Below the pieces are notes generated by a model. It made no database searches. It saw only the letters and a list, made by a program, of their open reading frames with translations, and was not told the DNA's origin. A DNA stretch of 64,000 nucleotides, from the NCBI RefSeq assembly GCF_043641925.1, contig NZ_JBHZRU010000022.1, forward strand, positions 1 through 64,000, read 5' to 3'. Shown here piece after piece: positions 33,843-42,557 of this stretch (within the stretch, counting starts at the first letter, position 1; each line of letters starts with the position of its first letter). The position numbers and the translations under genes are program-made. This DNA is from Paenisporosarcina quisquiliarum_A. Its GTDB lineage: Bacteria > Bacillota > Bacilli > Bacillales_A > Planococcaceae.

Positions 33843-34967
33843 ATGACGAATGAAAAATACAAACCACTCTTAGAACCATTTGACTTTTCAAATGGTGTTT
33901 CACTTAAGAATCGCATCGTAATGGCGCCAATGACGAACTACTCTTCCAATGAAGATGGTACAGTTTCAGACGAAGAAGTTTCTTATTATATTCGTCGCTC
34001 AAAAGGTGTCGGTATGGTGATTACTGCTTGTACATATGGAACCACAAATGGTCAAGGTTTTCCTGGTGAGTTTGCAGCACATACAGACGAAATGATTCCG
34101 AGCTTAAAGCGATTAGCTTCAGCTATTAAAGATGAAGGCGCAAAAGCTATTTTACAAATCTTCCATGCTGGAAGACAGGTGCCGAAAGAGATTGCACCGA
34201 ACGGTGATGTTGTTAGCGCAAGTGCTATCGCTTATCCTGCTGAAGGCAAACCTGTTCCTCGTGCATTAACGGAAATTGAAATCGAAGCAATCATTCGTGA
34301 CTTCGGAGAGATGACTCGACGCGCAATTGAAGCTGGATATGATGGAGTTGAAATTCATGGTGCCAATACGTACTTAATACAACAGTTCTTTTCTCCACAC
34401 TCAAACCGCCGTACCGATCGATTTGGTGGAACGTTAGAGAAGCGAATGACCTTCCCATTAGCTGTTGTAGATGAAGTGAAACGCGTTGTGAATGAGTACG
34501 TAAAAGAACTATTTATCGTTGGGTATCGTTTCTCTCCTGAAGAACCGGAAGAACCGGGTATTACGATGGCTGATACACTCATTTTAGTAGATAGATTAGC
34601 TTCAAAAAATCTAGATTATTTACATGTCTCTCTTATGGATTTTTGGTCTACACCTAAGCGAGGCGTTGAAGATACTCGTTCACGTATCGAACTCTTACAA
34701 GAAGTCATTGGGGATAGAGTTCCGCTTATTGGTGTTGGATCCATCTATACCGCAGAAGATGCACGAAAAGCTCTAACTTCTGGAGTACCGTTAATCGGGT
34801 TAGGTCGGGAGTTATTAATTGACCCAGAATGGGTTCAAAAGATTGAGCAAGGTCGCGAAGATGAAATTGTCACAAAGCTTGAAATCGATAAACAAGAAGA
34901 GTTAGATCTTCCCACTCCCCTATGGCAAAGAATCATAAAAAATCCAGGATGGGTTCCTGGCATATAA
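33843..34967 (+). CDS. NADH-dependent flavin oxidoreductase (Old Yellow Enzyme family)
   Basis: 374-aa FMN enzyme with a TIM barrel. LKNRIVMAPMTNYSSNEDGT opens the barrel, FHAGRQVPKEIA carries the flavin-ring contact, and GVEIHGANTYLIQQFFSPHS with RRTDRFGGTLEKR is the substrate and phosphate-binding hallmark. The active-site pair is His/Asn (HGAN). ATG 33843 has TTTGGAGGTAC upstream, while the frame extends 60 bases further. It would reduce activated alkenes with NAD(P)H. Confidence 0.92.
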   Translation: MTNEKYKPLLEPFDFSNGVSLKNRIVMAPMTNYSSNEDGTVSDEEVSYYIRRSKGVGMVITACTYGTTNGQGFPGEFAAHTDEMIPSLKRLASAIKDEGAKAILQIFHAGRQVPKEIAPNGDVVSASAIAYPAEGKPVPRALTEIEIEAIIRDFGEMTRRAIEAGYDGVEIHGANTYLIQQFFSPHSNRRTDRFGGTLEKRMTFPLAVVDEVKRVVNEYVKELFIVGYRFSPEEPEEPGITMADTLILVDRLASKNLDYLHVSLMDFWSTPKRGVEDTRSRIELLQEVIGDRVPLIGVGSIYTAEDARKALTSGVPLIGLGRELLIDPEWVQKIEQGREDEIVTKLEIDKQEELDLPTPLWQRIIKNPGWVPGI

Positions 34968-34974
34968 ATAAAAA

Positions 34975-35013
34975 AAGATTGAAACGGCATTGATGCTCGT
35001 TTCAATCTTTTTT
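34975..35013. terminator. Bidirectional terminator
   Basis: AAAGATTGAAACG and CGTTTCAATCTTT form a long stem with T run between convergent genes. Confidence 0.88.
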
Positions 35014-35532
35014 TTGATATTCAATAGCGAACAACCGAACATCTTCGGAAGTTGACGTATATTTAATCTTTCCTTCGTCTTTCATTCCCAATTTCTGAAG
35101 AAGGTTTGCAGATTTTTCATTATCAAGTGAAGTAAAGCCAACAATTCGGTGGTGCCCTAAGATTTCAGCACCATACGATAAGGTGCTTTGTGCTGCCTCA
35201 AACGCATACCCTTTGCCCCAATACTTAGAAAGTAATGCAAATCCAAGATCAACATCTTTTAAGAAATCACGATATAAAAGACCACAAAGTCCTATTGGTT
35301 TTGCGTTTTCCTTCAATTCAATTAAGTACAAGCCAATTCCATGCTCATTATACATAGTCATGGGTCCTTCTTTGATGTACTTTTTCGCATCTTCAACTGT
35401 ACGAATGCCGCGGTCTCCGATGTATTTAATCCAATCTGGTTCATTTAAAAGGGTTACGATAAACTCTGCATCTTCCTCAGATAAATGTCGGAGTATTAGC
35501 CTGTCTGTTTCTAAAATTTTTATGTCCTTCAC
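35002..35532 (-). CDS. RimJ/RimL-type GNAT acetyltransferase
   Basis: 176-aa acetyltransferase of the Acetyltransf_3 group. The start is ILETDRLILRHLSEEDAEFI, motif A is DVDLGFALLSKYWGKGYAFE and motif B is NEKSANLLQKLGMKDEG. These acetylate protein N-termini or small molecules. The terminator overlaps its 3' end. Confidence 0.9.
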   Translation of the reverse strand: MKDIKILETDRLILRHLSEEDAEFIVTLLNEPDWIKYIGDRGIRTVEDAKKYIKEGPMTMYNEHGIGLYLIELKENAKPIGLCGLLYRDFLKDVDLGFALLSKYWGKGYAFEAAQSTLSYGAEILGHHRIVGFTSLDNEKSANLLQKLGMKDEGKIKYTSTSEDVRLFAIEYQKKD

Positions 35533-35562
35533 CTCTTACACTTATAAAGATTTCTTACATAA

Positions 35563-36237
35563 TTAGTCTCCTACTTTTTCAATCAACTCAGGCGAATTAT
35601 TTTTCAGAGAGTTCACTTTGTCCGATACTTCGTATGCTTCTAGATGACCATCTTCGAGAGGAATTAAAAACTTCTTTAAATCAGCCAAAGTATTCAATTC
35701 TGGATTTAACCACTTTTGTTCATCAGAGGGTTTTAAAATGACAGGCATTCGATCATGAATATGTGACATAAGTTCATTTGGTGATGTTGTTAAAATCGTA
35801 CATGAATGAACAGTATCCCCTTCAGGAGATTTCCAAGATTCCCATAAACCAGCCATTGCAAAAAGTTCATCATTTTTCATTTTGATGCGCATGGGAATTT
35901 TTCGGTCGTCCGTTCGTTTCCACTCGTAAAAAGAATCTGCAATGATGAGACATCTTTTCCTCTTGAAAGCTTCTCGAAAACTAGGCTTTTCATGTACAGT
36001 TTCTGAACGGGCATTAATCATTTTAAAGCCAATCTTCGATTCTTTTGCCCACGGTGGAATTAGGCCCCATTTTAAAAACCCGAGTCTATTTTTCGAACCA
36101 TCGTTAACGACTGATAGGACCATTTGAGAAGGTGCAATATTATAGCTTTCTTCGTATTTAGTTATATCGAAAGTGGCTTCCCCAAACCGATCTTCTATTA
36201 CTTGAAAGTCAGCAGTTAAACTATACCGTCCACACAT
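35563..36237 (-). CDS. SRAP (HMCES/YedK) family DNA-protein crosslink protein
   Basis: 224-aa SOS response-associated peptidase family protein. It captures abasic sites in single-stranded DNA through the amino-terminal cysteine, here Cys2 of MCGRYSL. Also present are NARSETVHEKPSFREAFKRK, the conserved glutamate in ADSFYEWKR and histidine in HIHDRMPVIL. The start is set at ATG 36237 so that the cysteine is second; an in-frame GTG nine bases earlier would bury it and overlaps the ribosome site. Confidence 0.93.
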   Translation of the reverse strand: MCGRYSLTADFQVIEDRFGEATFDITKYEESYNIAPSQMVLSVVNDGSKNRLGFLKWGLIPPWAKESKIGFKMINARSETVHEKPSFREAFKRKRCLIIADSFYEWKRTDDRKIPMRIKMKNDELFAMAGLWESWKSPEGDTVHSCTILTTSPNELMSHIHDRMPVILKPSDEQKWLNPELNTLADLKKFLIPLEDGHLEAYEVSDKVNSLKNNSPELIEKVGD

Positions 36238-36302
36238 TTCTTTCACCGTCCTCTATTAGCAATATATTCGTTGTTTACTCCTTGTTTTCCCTTTTATTCA
36301 GC

Positions 36303-36345
36303 TAAAAAAACCGTCCATGATCAATCGAAAAGGACGGTTTCACAA
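36303..36345 (-). terminator. Terminator of the YvbH-like gene
   Basis: AAACCGTCC and GGACGGTTT pair around ATGATCAATCGAAAA, just past the stop at 36353. Confidence 0.8.
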
Positions 36346-36352
36346 CTTGCAA

Positions 36353-36967
36353 TTATTGATTAATATACAACTCAAATGTATCTTTGAAATCTTTTTTAGC
36401 GTATTTCATCCGATTCTCATGCAACCAATTTTGTGAGAATCGAGCAATATCTTCAAATGACTGAGCAGGAGTCACTTGGTTATTGCTAATACGCCCTATA
36501 GATTGAGAAGCATAACTCAAGCTAGTTTCAGCAATTGCATATTTCTTTTCGTTTTCTTTCACTTCCAGTGAGATTGCAAATAAGACTTTATAAAGATCTT
36601 TAATTTCCGTTAAAAACCGTTTATGAATATCAACTGATAATGGTGTACTGCCAATCGTGAATTTGATTTCGACATCTAAATCGATGGTACCCGCCGTTTC
36701 TAGAGCTACATTGGTAATTGGATGCAGTGCATATTCGTACCGCTTCAATGTTCTTTTTTTACTAACGGCATTTGCGCCGTCCACGTGAATTAGTGCTTTG
36801 TTTGTAAAACAATATTCATCTGCTTTGGTCTTAATCAAGAAGAAAATTTCTTCTCCTGATTCGTGCATAACAAAATCGTCTGCTTCAGTCTTATCAAAAT
36901 CAGCTTTCGGTACCACAATGCCAATATCCGATAAACCTAATGCTTCTGCCGCTAACTTTTTAAACAT
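36353..36967 (-). CDS. YvbH-like bacterial PH-domain protein
   Basis: 204-aa protein. The N-terminal ~130 residues form a bacterial PH-like domain (KLAAEALGLSDIGIVVPKAD, EEIFFLIKTKADEYCFTNKA) and the last ~60 residues the helical YvbH extension (SFEDIARFSQNWLHENRMKY). Soluble, no membrane segment. Role unknown in any species that I know of. Confidence 0.85.
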   Translation of the reverse strand: MFKKLAAEALGLSDIGIVVPKADFDKTEADDFVMHESGEEIFFLIKTKADEYCFTNKALIHVDGANAVSKKRTLKRYEYALHPITNVALETAGTIDLDVEIKFTIGSTPLSVDIHKRFLTEIKDLYKVLFAISLEVKENEKKYAIAETSLSYASQSIGRISNNQVTPAQSFEDIARFSQNWLHENRMKYAKKDFKDTFELYINQ

Positions 36968-37071
36968 CGATTTTCCCCCTTAAATTTCAATCGTATGTTT
37001 CTATTACGAATAAACATACACGAAGTTTCAATTTATCAGAATGCCGATTTTGAAATTCTATTTTTATTCAT

Positions 37072-38172
37072 TTATTTCAATGCCCCTACACTCGTAAGTT
37101 TTGTTTCAACAGTTATCTCAAACTGTGCTTTTGCTAATAATTCTTCCGTTAAACCAGTTGGCCAATCTCCTTTATAACGCATTCGAAGGGTTTCAAACAT
37201 GCCAATAGGTTCGATTGAAAGCTCCTGACATTTTTCTAACAAAGATCTAATATCGTTTTCGATATTTTTACTCACTTCTTTTTCAAGAGTTTCAACATGC
37301 TTTTTATTGGCTAAGTCTTTATCGCCTTCATATTCACTTAATGTACCTTCAAATTTCAAGTCCATGATAACCTTCGGTGATTCTAAATTTTCGGTCTTCA
37401 CTTTAGCTTTCGATTTCACAAATTCTAAAGCTACTTTCTCTTTCTCTTCATCGTCTAGAGTAAGAGCAAATACACTTAATTTTTCTCTACCACGCAATAT
37501 TTGAATAATCTTGGCTTCTTGTTTGGTGAAAATGGTCTCCATTTTTCCGTTACTGAACATGGCAAGTCCTTCTATATGGATGACGTCATCTTTTAGTTCC
37601 ACATATGGTGCAATCGTATCCCTTAATGGATCGGTTTCATCATAGACAAATTCATGTATCGTTGTGAAAGGACTGAAAAATGTATATTGCCTTGGGTGGA
37701 ATAAATTGTTGATATAGGAACTTGTATTCTGTTTGTCTGGGTATTCCATTCTCAGCATTTCTTCAGCAGATTCTTTTACTACCCCTACAAATACACTTGA
37801 CCTTACATCTGCGTCTTTAAATAAATACTCAACCATTTCTTTCATTTGTCCTTTTCTAGCAAATTCCTCGCTGAATAATACGACTCTGAGTTGTTTCAAA
37901 GAGACTGTTTTATCTGCACGGGAAGAAATATCAACCAGCCCTTTATGCAACATATCCGTATCAACCGTAATGACTTGCGTATGTTTCTCCGCCTCAAGAG
38001 CCGGTTGCGGCATAATAACCGTCAATCTCATGTTGTCATTATCAATATAATCAAAACCAGCAACACTAATCATTCCTAATCTTTCTAACGATGGTTGCGT
38101 TCCTTGCTTAGTCGTACACCCATTCAATACTAAAAGAATACTAATCGCCATTATGAATCGAGAAGCTGTCAT
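37072..38172 (-). CDS. Spore germination lipoprotein, Ger(x)C family
   Basis: 366-aa C subunit of a germinant receptor. The lipoprotein signal is SRFIMAISILLVLNGCTTKQ. The N-terminal domain has LERLGMISVAGFDYIDND and LKQLRVVLFSEEFARKG, and the C-terminal domain YKGDWPTGLTEELLAKAQFE. It is last in an A-B-C operon, four bases after the B gene. It acts at the outer face of the spore inner membrane. Confidence 0.93.
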   Translation of the reverse strand: MTASRFIMAISILLVLNGCTTKQGTQPSLERLGMISVAGFDYIDNDNMRLTVIMPQPALEAEKHTQVITVDTDMLHKGLVDISSRADKTVSLKQLRVVLFSEEFARKGQMKEMVEYLFKDADVRSSVFVGVVKESAEEMLRMEYPDKQNTSSYINNLFHPRQYTFFSPFTTIHEFVYDETDPLRDTIAPYVELKDDVIHIEGLAMFSNGKMETIFTKQEAKIIQILRGREKLSVFALTLDDEEKEKVALEFVKSKAKVKTENLESPKVIMDLKFEGTLSEYEGDKDLANKKHVETLEKEVSKNIENDIRSLLEKCQELSIEPIGMFETLRMRYKGDWPTGLTEELLAKAQFEITVETKLTSVGALK

Positions 38173-38176
38173 TTCT

Positions 38177-39259
38177 TCACCTCATTTTTCTCCTTCTGAC
38201 CAAATGAACTAGACATAAAAGGATCGGCCATAATATAAGACCATAACTAAAAAGGAATGTTTGTTCATAAAAAGTTTTTTTTACAGTTTGAGAAATAGGA
38301 AGATTAATGACGACATACGTCAATATAGCAACAGCATAAATATGATATTGGCTATTTTTATTTCGAAGAGAATCTACACCTTTTTTAGCCATCCATAAAT
38401 AAGCTCCAGCTGTCGTTAAGATTAAGAATACCCATAAAGTAATTCCTATCTTATCAATTCTTTCAACAAAAGAGAGGTCTACCGCTTGGAACAATTTCAA
38501 AACAGGAAAGAGAATATGCTCCAGTTGCCATTCCGTAAAATACATAACACTAACAATTCCAACCATTAAGTAGAACAATATTGTTATCCAAATGCCAATC
38601 GATGCATGTTTGAAGGCTTTGTCGGGTTTTCGGATATATGGGAAAAAGAACATAATTAATTCATATCCAACAATTGAATTGTATCCACTTTTGATTGCTT
38701 CCCCAAACTCCTTACCTGTGAAGTTAAAAAGTGGAAGAAGATGCCGAATTTCTCCATTTTCAAATCCCCATCGCAGAAAATAGACCATCCAGCCTGTTAA
38801 AAAAAGTGTCAATATACAAAACCTAGCAAGGGATTTTATACCTCCTTTAACGATAAACACCGTCACTAAAATAAAGAAGATTAAATGTCCCGTTATCGAT
38901 CGCTCTGGCAATATCGAGACTTGTACGAGAACTAAATAATTATCTATAATCGCAGCAAAAAGAACGATTGCATATAGGAGTAATATAAAATTTAATGATT
39001 TTCCAATCCATTTTCCTAAAAGTTTTTCATGGATATCAAACAAGTCATCATCTTTATACTGTAATCCAAGCCAAATCATAGGGATGATTGTTAGATTTGC
39101 AACGAGACCAAATAGAAGTGGGATCCACCATTGACTGTAGCCTAATGGACTTAACGAGTTATTCATAGACAGTAATCCCATGCCAACTATAATATTCTGA
39201 ATCAGAAATATTACATGGTACCCATTTAAAATTTTCTTTTTAGTTACATCCAATTTCAA
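38177..39259 (-). CDS. Spore germination transporter-like protein, GerB family
   Basis: 360-aa B subunit with about ten helices, APC-superfamily fold. Family marks are IVGMGLLSMNNSLSPLGYSQ near the N-terminus and the end VVINLPISQTVKKTFYEQTF. It is the likely germinant-binding, channel-forming partner of the A subunit. Eight bases separate it from the A gene. Confidence 0.93.
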   Translation of the reverse strand: MKLDVTKKKILNGYHVIFLIQNIIVGMGLLSMNNSLSPLGYSQWWIPLLFGLVANLTIIPMIWLGLQYKDDDLFDIHEKLLGKWIGKSLNFILLLYAIVLFAAIIDNYLVLVQVSILPERSITGHLIFFILVTVFIVKGGIKSLARFCILTLFLTGWMVYFLRWGFENGEIRHLLPLFNFTGKEFGEAIKSGYNSIVGYELIMFFFPYIRKPDKAFKHASIGIWITILFYLMVGIVSVMYFTEWQLEHILFPVLKLFQAVDLSFVERIDKIGITLWVFLILTTAGAYLWMAKKGVDSLRNKNSQYHIYAVAILTYVVINLPISQTVKKTFYEQTFLFSYGLILWPILLCLVHLVRRRKMR

Positions 39260-39267
39260 TCCCCCCG

Positions 39268-40746
39268 CTATTTAGTAGGTTTTTTCTCTCTCTTTGCTCT
39301 AGACATTCCAGTTCTTTTTTGAACAAAAGTTAATGGAAAACGAACGACACTATCAAACAGATCTGACCAGGAGCGTGGAATAACAGGTGTCAAATATGGC
39401 GTTCCAAGTGATGTTAAATTTAATAAGTGATTCATCAGCCAAGCAAACGCCAACATTTGACCTAACAAGCCGAATAATCCAGCTGCCAAAATAAAAATGT
39501 ACCGCACAAAGCGACTGGCATTACTCATAAGGTAATTGGGCATTAAGAATGATAACAGTGCGGAGACAGCCACAAGGACAATGAGTGTATTACTTACAAG
39601 ACCCGCTTGAACTGATGCAGTCCCAATTACAATACCTCCCACAATACCAATTGTCTGACCGATTTTGGTAGGCATTCGAGACCCAGCCTCTTTCAAAATT
39701 TCAATGATTAGTTCTATAAATAGCACTTCAATTACCGGAGGAAAAGGAACCCTACTTCTTGATTCCATGATCATAATCAATAATTCAAATGGAAGGATTC
39801 CTGGATGATAAGATAGAGCTGAAATATACGTAGGCGTCAGCATAATGGTGATAATAAAGCCCATAAATCGCAAAATTCTTAACAGACTAGCCGTTGTCCA
39901 ACGGTTATAAAAATCTTCTGGAGAATTAAACATTTCAAGAAAAGATGAAGGACAAATCATGACCGTTTGACTATTTTCCATTGCTACAATGATTCTTCCA
40001 TCCAATAAGGAATTCACCGCAGCATCTGGCCTCGATGTCGCACCGTATTGTGGGAAAGGTGAATAAGGATTATCCTCAAGTAATTGTTTAAGAATGACGA
40101 GGTCAACATACCCTGTAAAATCAATTTGCTGAATGCGTTCTTGTAGCCTCTTAAGATTTTCATCATTAACGAGATGCTCAATATACATAATAGAAATCTT
40201 AGTATTTGTTTCTTGACCAATAGTGTAATCTTTACTTTTCAACCCTGTCTGATGAATTCTTCTTTTGATAAGAGATAAATTTACGGTCAGTGACTCTGTA
40301 AAAGAGTCTTGTGGACCAAGTACGGTCGCTTCATTTTCAGAAGAAGTAATTGCTCGTTCTGGCGGACTGAATGTATGAGCTTGCAAATATTGTTGTTTAT
40401 TGTGGTGAAAAATAACGGTATCACCGTTAACAATAGCCATTAAAAGCTTTTGCTTATTGCTTCCATCAATTGCATCAAATGTATTCATTACTGAGCCTTT
40501 ATCATTTACAAGTGGAAAGATGATCATTTTATGTAAAAGGACAGGCTCAATTAGCGAACTCAAATAGATCACTGTAACAAGTCCATCTTTTGTTTGATAC
40601 TCTTTGAAAACAGCATCATCAATATCAGTTAAATCTTTTTTAAGAGCGTCTAACGAAATTGGTGCGAGTTGCTTCTGATGTGATGGCGGAGAAGGTTTTT
40701 CCTTACTATTTTCAACTGCTTGTCGTGCTCGTTTCCATATTTTCAT
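39268..40746 (-). CDS. Spore germination protein, GerA family
   Basis: 492-aa A subunit. The cytosolic N-terminal domain contains DAVFKEYQTKDGLVTVIYLS and RIHQTGLKSKDYTIG. The membrane domain carries the family motif FPPVIEVLFIELIIEILKEA, then GSRMPTKIGQTIGIVGGIVI. The receptor triggers ion release when a nutrient germinant binds. First gene of the operon; GGGAAGTGAATGA precedes ATG 40746. The specific germinant is not predictable. Confidence 0.94.
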   Translation of the reverse strand: MKIWKRARQAVENSKEKPSPPSHQKQLAPISLDALKKDLTDIDDAVFKEYQTKDGLVTVIYLSSLIEPVLLHKMIIFPLVNDKGSVMNTFDAIDGSNKQKLLMAIVNGDTVIFHHNKQQYLQAHTFSPPERAITSSENEATVLGPQDSFTESLTVNLSLIKRRIHQTGLKSKDYTIGQETNTKISIMYIEHLVNDENLKRLQERIQQIDFTGYVDLVILKQLLEDNPYSPFPQYGATSRPDAAVNSLLDGRIIVAMENSQTVMICPSSFLEMFNSPEDFYNRWTTASLLRILRFMGFIITIMLTPTYISALSYHPGILPFELLIMIMESRSRVPFPPVIEVLFIELIIEILKEAGSRMPTKIGQTIGIVGGIVIGTASVQAGLVSNTLIVLVAVSALLSFLMPNYLMSNASRFVRYIFILAAGLFGLLGQMLAFAWLMNHLLNLTSLGTPYLTPVIPRSWSDLFDSVVRFPLTFVQKRTGMSRAKREKKPTK

Positions 40747-40861
40747 TCATTCACTTCCCTTCGTTTTGAAGGTTTCGTATTTGAAGAAAGTTTTGCCATA
40801 TGGAATGGTATTTATTCGCAAAACGATATGATTGACATTCATAAACTCATGCCTTAATATT

Positions 40862-40878
40862 AGTTACATAAAGTAACT
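40862..40878 (+). promoter_or_regulatory. Inverted repeat upstream of the catE-like gene
   Basis: AGTTAC ATAAA GTAACT is a perfect six-base inverted repeat ~35 bases before the start codon, and a further GTAACTTA follows. Repeats of TAGTTAC type are operators for YodB/CatR-like MarR/DUF24 repressors that control catE in B. subtilis. Binding here is inferred. Confidence 0.5.
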
Positions 40879-40912
40879 TAATTTATAAATGTAACTTAAA
40901 AGGAGAATGTAT

Positions 40913-41767
40913 ATGTCTTTTCATCAACATCCATCAACTTATCCAAAGCATGTCCATTTAATCGTGTCTGACTTAACAAAGTCGACAGCATTTTATGAAA
41001 ACATTATTGGACTACACATCTTGAATAAAACCGAGGACAAAGTAGAGTTCACAGCCAATCGATCAGATGTTTTATTAATCATCGAGCAATCTCAAGAGAA
41101 TAATGTTCACATACCTGGGTCTGCAGGCCTTTATCATTTGGCACTCCTACTTCCATCCAAAGAAGAATTAGGTGCGTTATTTAATCACATCCGCAATACG
41201 GGGTATCCGTTTAGTGGTGCCTCTGACCATAAAGTTAGTGAGGCGCTCTATTTGAATGATTTAGATGGCAACGGAATTGAATTGTATTATGACCGCAGTC
41301 CAGAAACGTGGAATTGGCAAAATGAACAAGTTGAAATGACCGTAGATCCACTTGATATTGAGGGCTTAATTGCCAGTGCAACTAAAGCGGAATGGTCTGG
41401 CATATCTTCAGGTACAGTCATGGGTCATATTCATTTAAGCGTATCGAACTTAGAAAAAGCCGAAGAATTTTATGTACATGCATTAGGGTTCGATATTGTT
41501 AGCCGCTATGGATCTCAAGCTACATTCATCTCGTCAAATGGCTATCACCATCACATTGCCCTCAATACTTGGGGACGACCTAAGGCGATAGAACGCAATA
41601 ATCACACGCTCGGATTACATGAGTTTTCACTTGTTTATCCAAATCTAGAGACTCGTGAATTGGTCGTAAATCGTTTGCAAGATATAGACGCGGTCGTTAC
41701 TGTGAAAAATAATATCGTGCGTGCGATTGATCCTTCTGGTGCGAAGGTTTTATTGTTAGTAGAATAA
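40913..41767 (+). CDS. catE: VOC family dioxygenase, CatE-like
   Basis: 284-aa protein of two vicinal-oxygen-chelate modules. The N-terminal module starts HVHLIVSDLTKSTAFYENII; the C-terminal module begins GHIHLSVSNLEKAEEFYVHA and carries metal ligands (HIHLS, GYHHHIALNTW, and Glu late). Length and layout match B. subtilis CatE, a catechol 2,3-dioxygenase. Of two in-frame ATGs, 40913 has the better spacing from AAAGGAGAA. It would open a catechol ring and help against quinone stress. Confidence 0.85.
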   Translation: MSFHQHPSTYPKHVHLIVSDLTKSTAFYENIIGLHILNKTEDKVEFTANRSDVLLIIEQSQENNVHIPGSAGLYHLALLLPSKEELGALFNHIRNTGYPFSGASDHKVSEALYLNDLDGNGIELYYDRSPETWNWQNEQVEMTVDPLDIEGLIASATKAEWSGISSGTVMGHIHLSVSNLEKAEEFYVHALGFDIVSRYGSQATFISSNGYHHHIALNTWGRPKAIERNNHTLGLHEFSLVYPNLETRELVVNRLQDIDAVVTVKNNIVRAIDPSGAKVLLLVE

Positions 41768-41776
41768 ATACAAATT

Positions 41777-41807
41777 ACCTCGAGCTGAAAATGGCTCGAG
41801 GTTTTTT
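41777..41807 (+). terminator. Terminator of the catE-like gene
   Basis: ACCTCGAGC TGAAAATG GCTCGAGGT stem with T6, immediately followed by the first unit of array C. Confidence 0.87.
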
Positions 41808-41929
41808 ATGGCGTTTGGAATGAATAATCTAGCGTTTGAGAACGATAATATGTCGTTCGGATGTAATAATATGGCGCAAACTATCATTAATATGGCGTTA
41901 CTCTAGAATAATTTGGCATTAGAGCAAAA
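41804..41929. repeat. 21-bp-period intergenic array C (6 units)
   Basis: Units start at 41804, 41825, 41846, 41867, 41888 and 41909, each 21 bases. The shared core is TAATATGGCGTT (variants TAATCTAGCG, TAATATGTCG, TAATTTGGCA). The remaining nine bases vary. The array fills the gap between the two terminators of convergent genes, as array A does. Confidence 0.88.
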
Positions 41930-41962
41930 AAAGGCATGCCAAGTCTAGCAGGCATGCCTCCT
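41930..41962 (-). terminator. Terminator of the jelly-roll protein gene
   Basis: AAGGCATGCC AAGTCTAGCA GGCATGCCT stem directly after array C and before the minus-strand stop at 41974. Confidence 0.82.
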
Positions 41963-41973
41963 TTTGTGTTCAA

Positions 41974-42366
41974 CTACTCTACTTCAACCGTGTACGTTGC
42001 TTGGAACTTGAATGAGCCTGTGTACTCTTGACCAAATCCATTGATTGTAACTTTTGTTACATCATCGTAGACAAATGATACTGCAGAGTTTGCTTGAATT
42101 GGTAGTACAAAGACACCACCACTTCGCTCAAATCTAGCGTTAATTCCGTCATCACTGAAGTTTTCAATAGTACCAGCTAAAACTACAGGTAATGAATTTG
42201 GTTCAACGTCAAATATATGGTTGTCTGCAGTGCTAGGACCACCTGCGAAAGGAACACAGTTTTCAAACGTTAATGTTTGAAAGCGATCTCTTTCTGGTCT
42301 TTTTGGACATTTACAATCACAGCGGCCGATAGATCCTATAGGTTGTTTGTAATTATTATTGCACAT
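41974..42366 (-). CDS. Cys-rich jelly-roll protein, possible DUF3992/Ena-like spore appendage subunit
   Basis: 130-aa protein with a short cysteine-rich N-terminal arm (MCNNNYK ... GRCDCKCPKR). A single all-beta domain follows, whose end VYDDVTKVTINGFGQEYTGS then FKFQATYTVEVE resembles the last strands of DUF3992 proteins such as the Ena endospore appendage subunits. No signal peptide, as for spore-surface proteins made in the mother cell. The match is from memory of the pattern and is tentative; a generic exosporium/coat protein is the alternative. AAGGAGTTG precedes ATG 42366. Confidence 0.45.
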   Translation of the reverse strand: MCNNNYKQPIGSIGRCDCKCPKRPERDRFQTLTFENCVPFAGGPSTADNHIFDVEPNSLPVVLAGTIENFSDDGINARFERSGGVFVLPIQANSAVSFVYDDVTKVTINGFGQEYTGSFKFQATYTVEVE

Positions 42367-42557
42367 CTATTTTCAACTCCTTGATTAATAGATTATGTAG
42401 ACTCTATTAATTCGAGCGGGCGAAATGGAAAGAATATATCTTTTTGTCAATGTTGGTTAATAGAACTAGTTAGCATTTTCAATTCCAATCAAAAATTCTC
42501 TTATTAGAATTGTACTGATATACTATTTCTATTATTAGGTAAGAGGAGCTAAACAAT

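Noticed and set aside
42389..42397. Sigma-K type -10 element (CATAATCTA on the minus strand) for the jelly-roll gene
   Set aside because: The start site would fall into the ribosome site and no -35 was found at the right distance.
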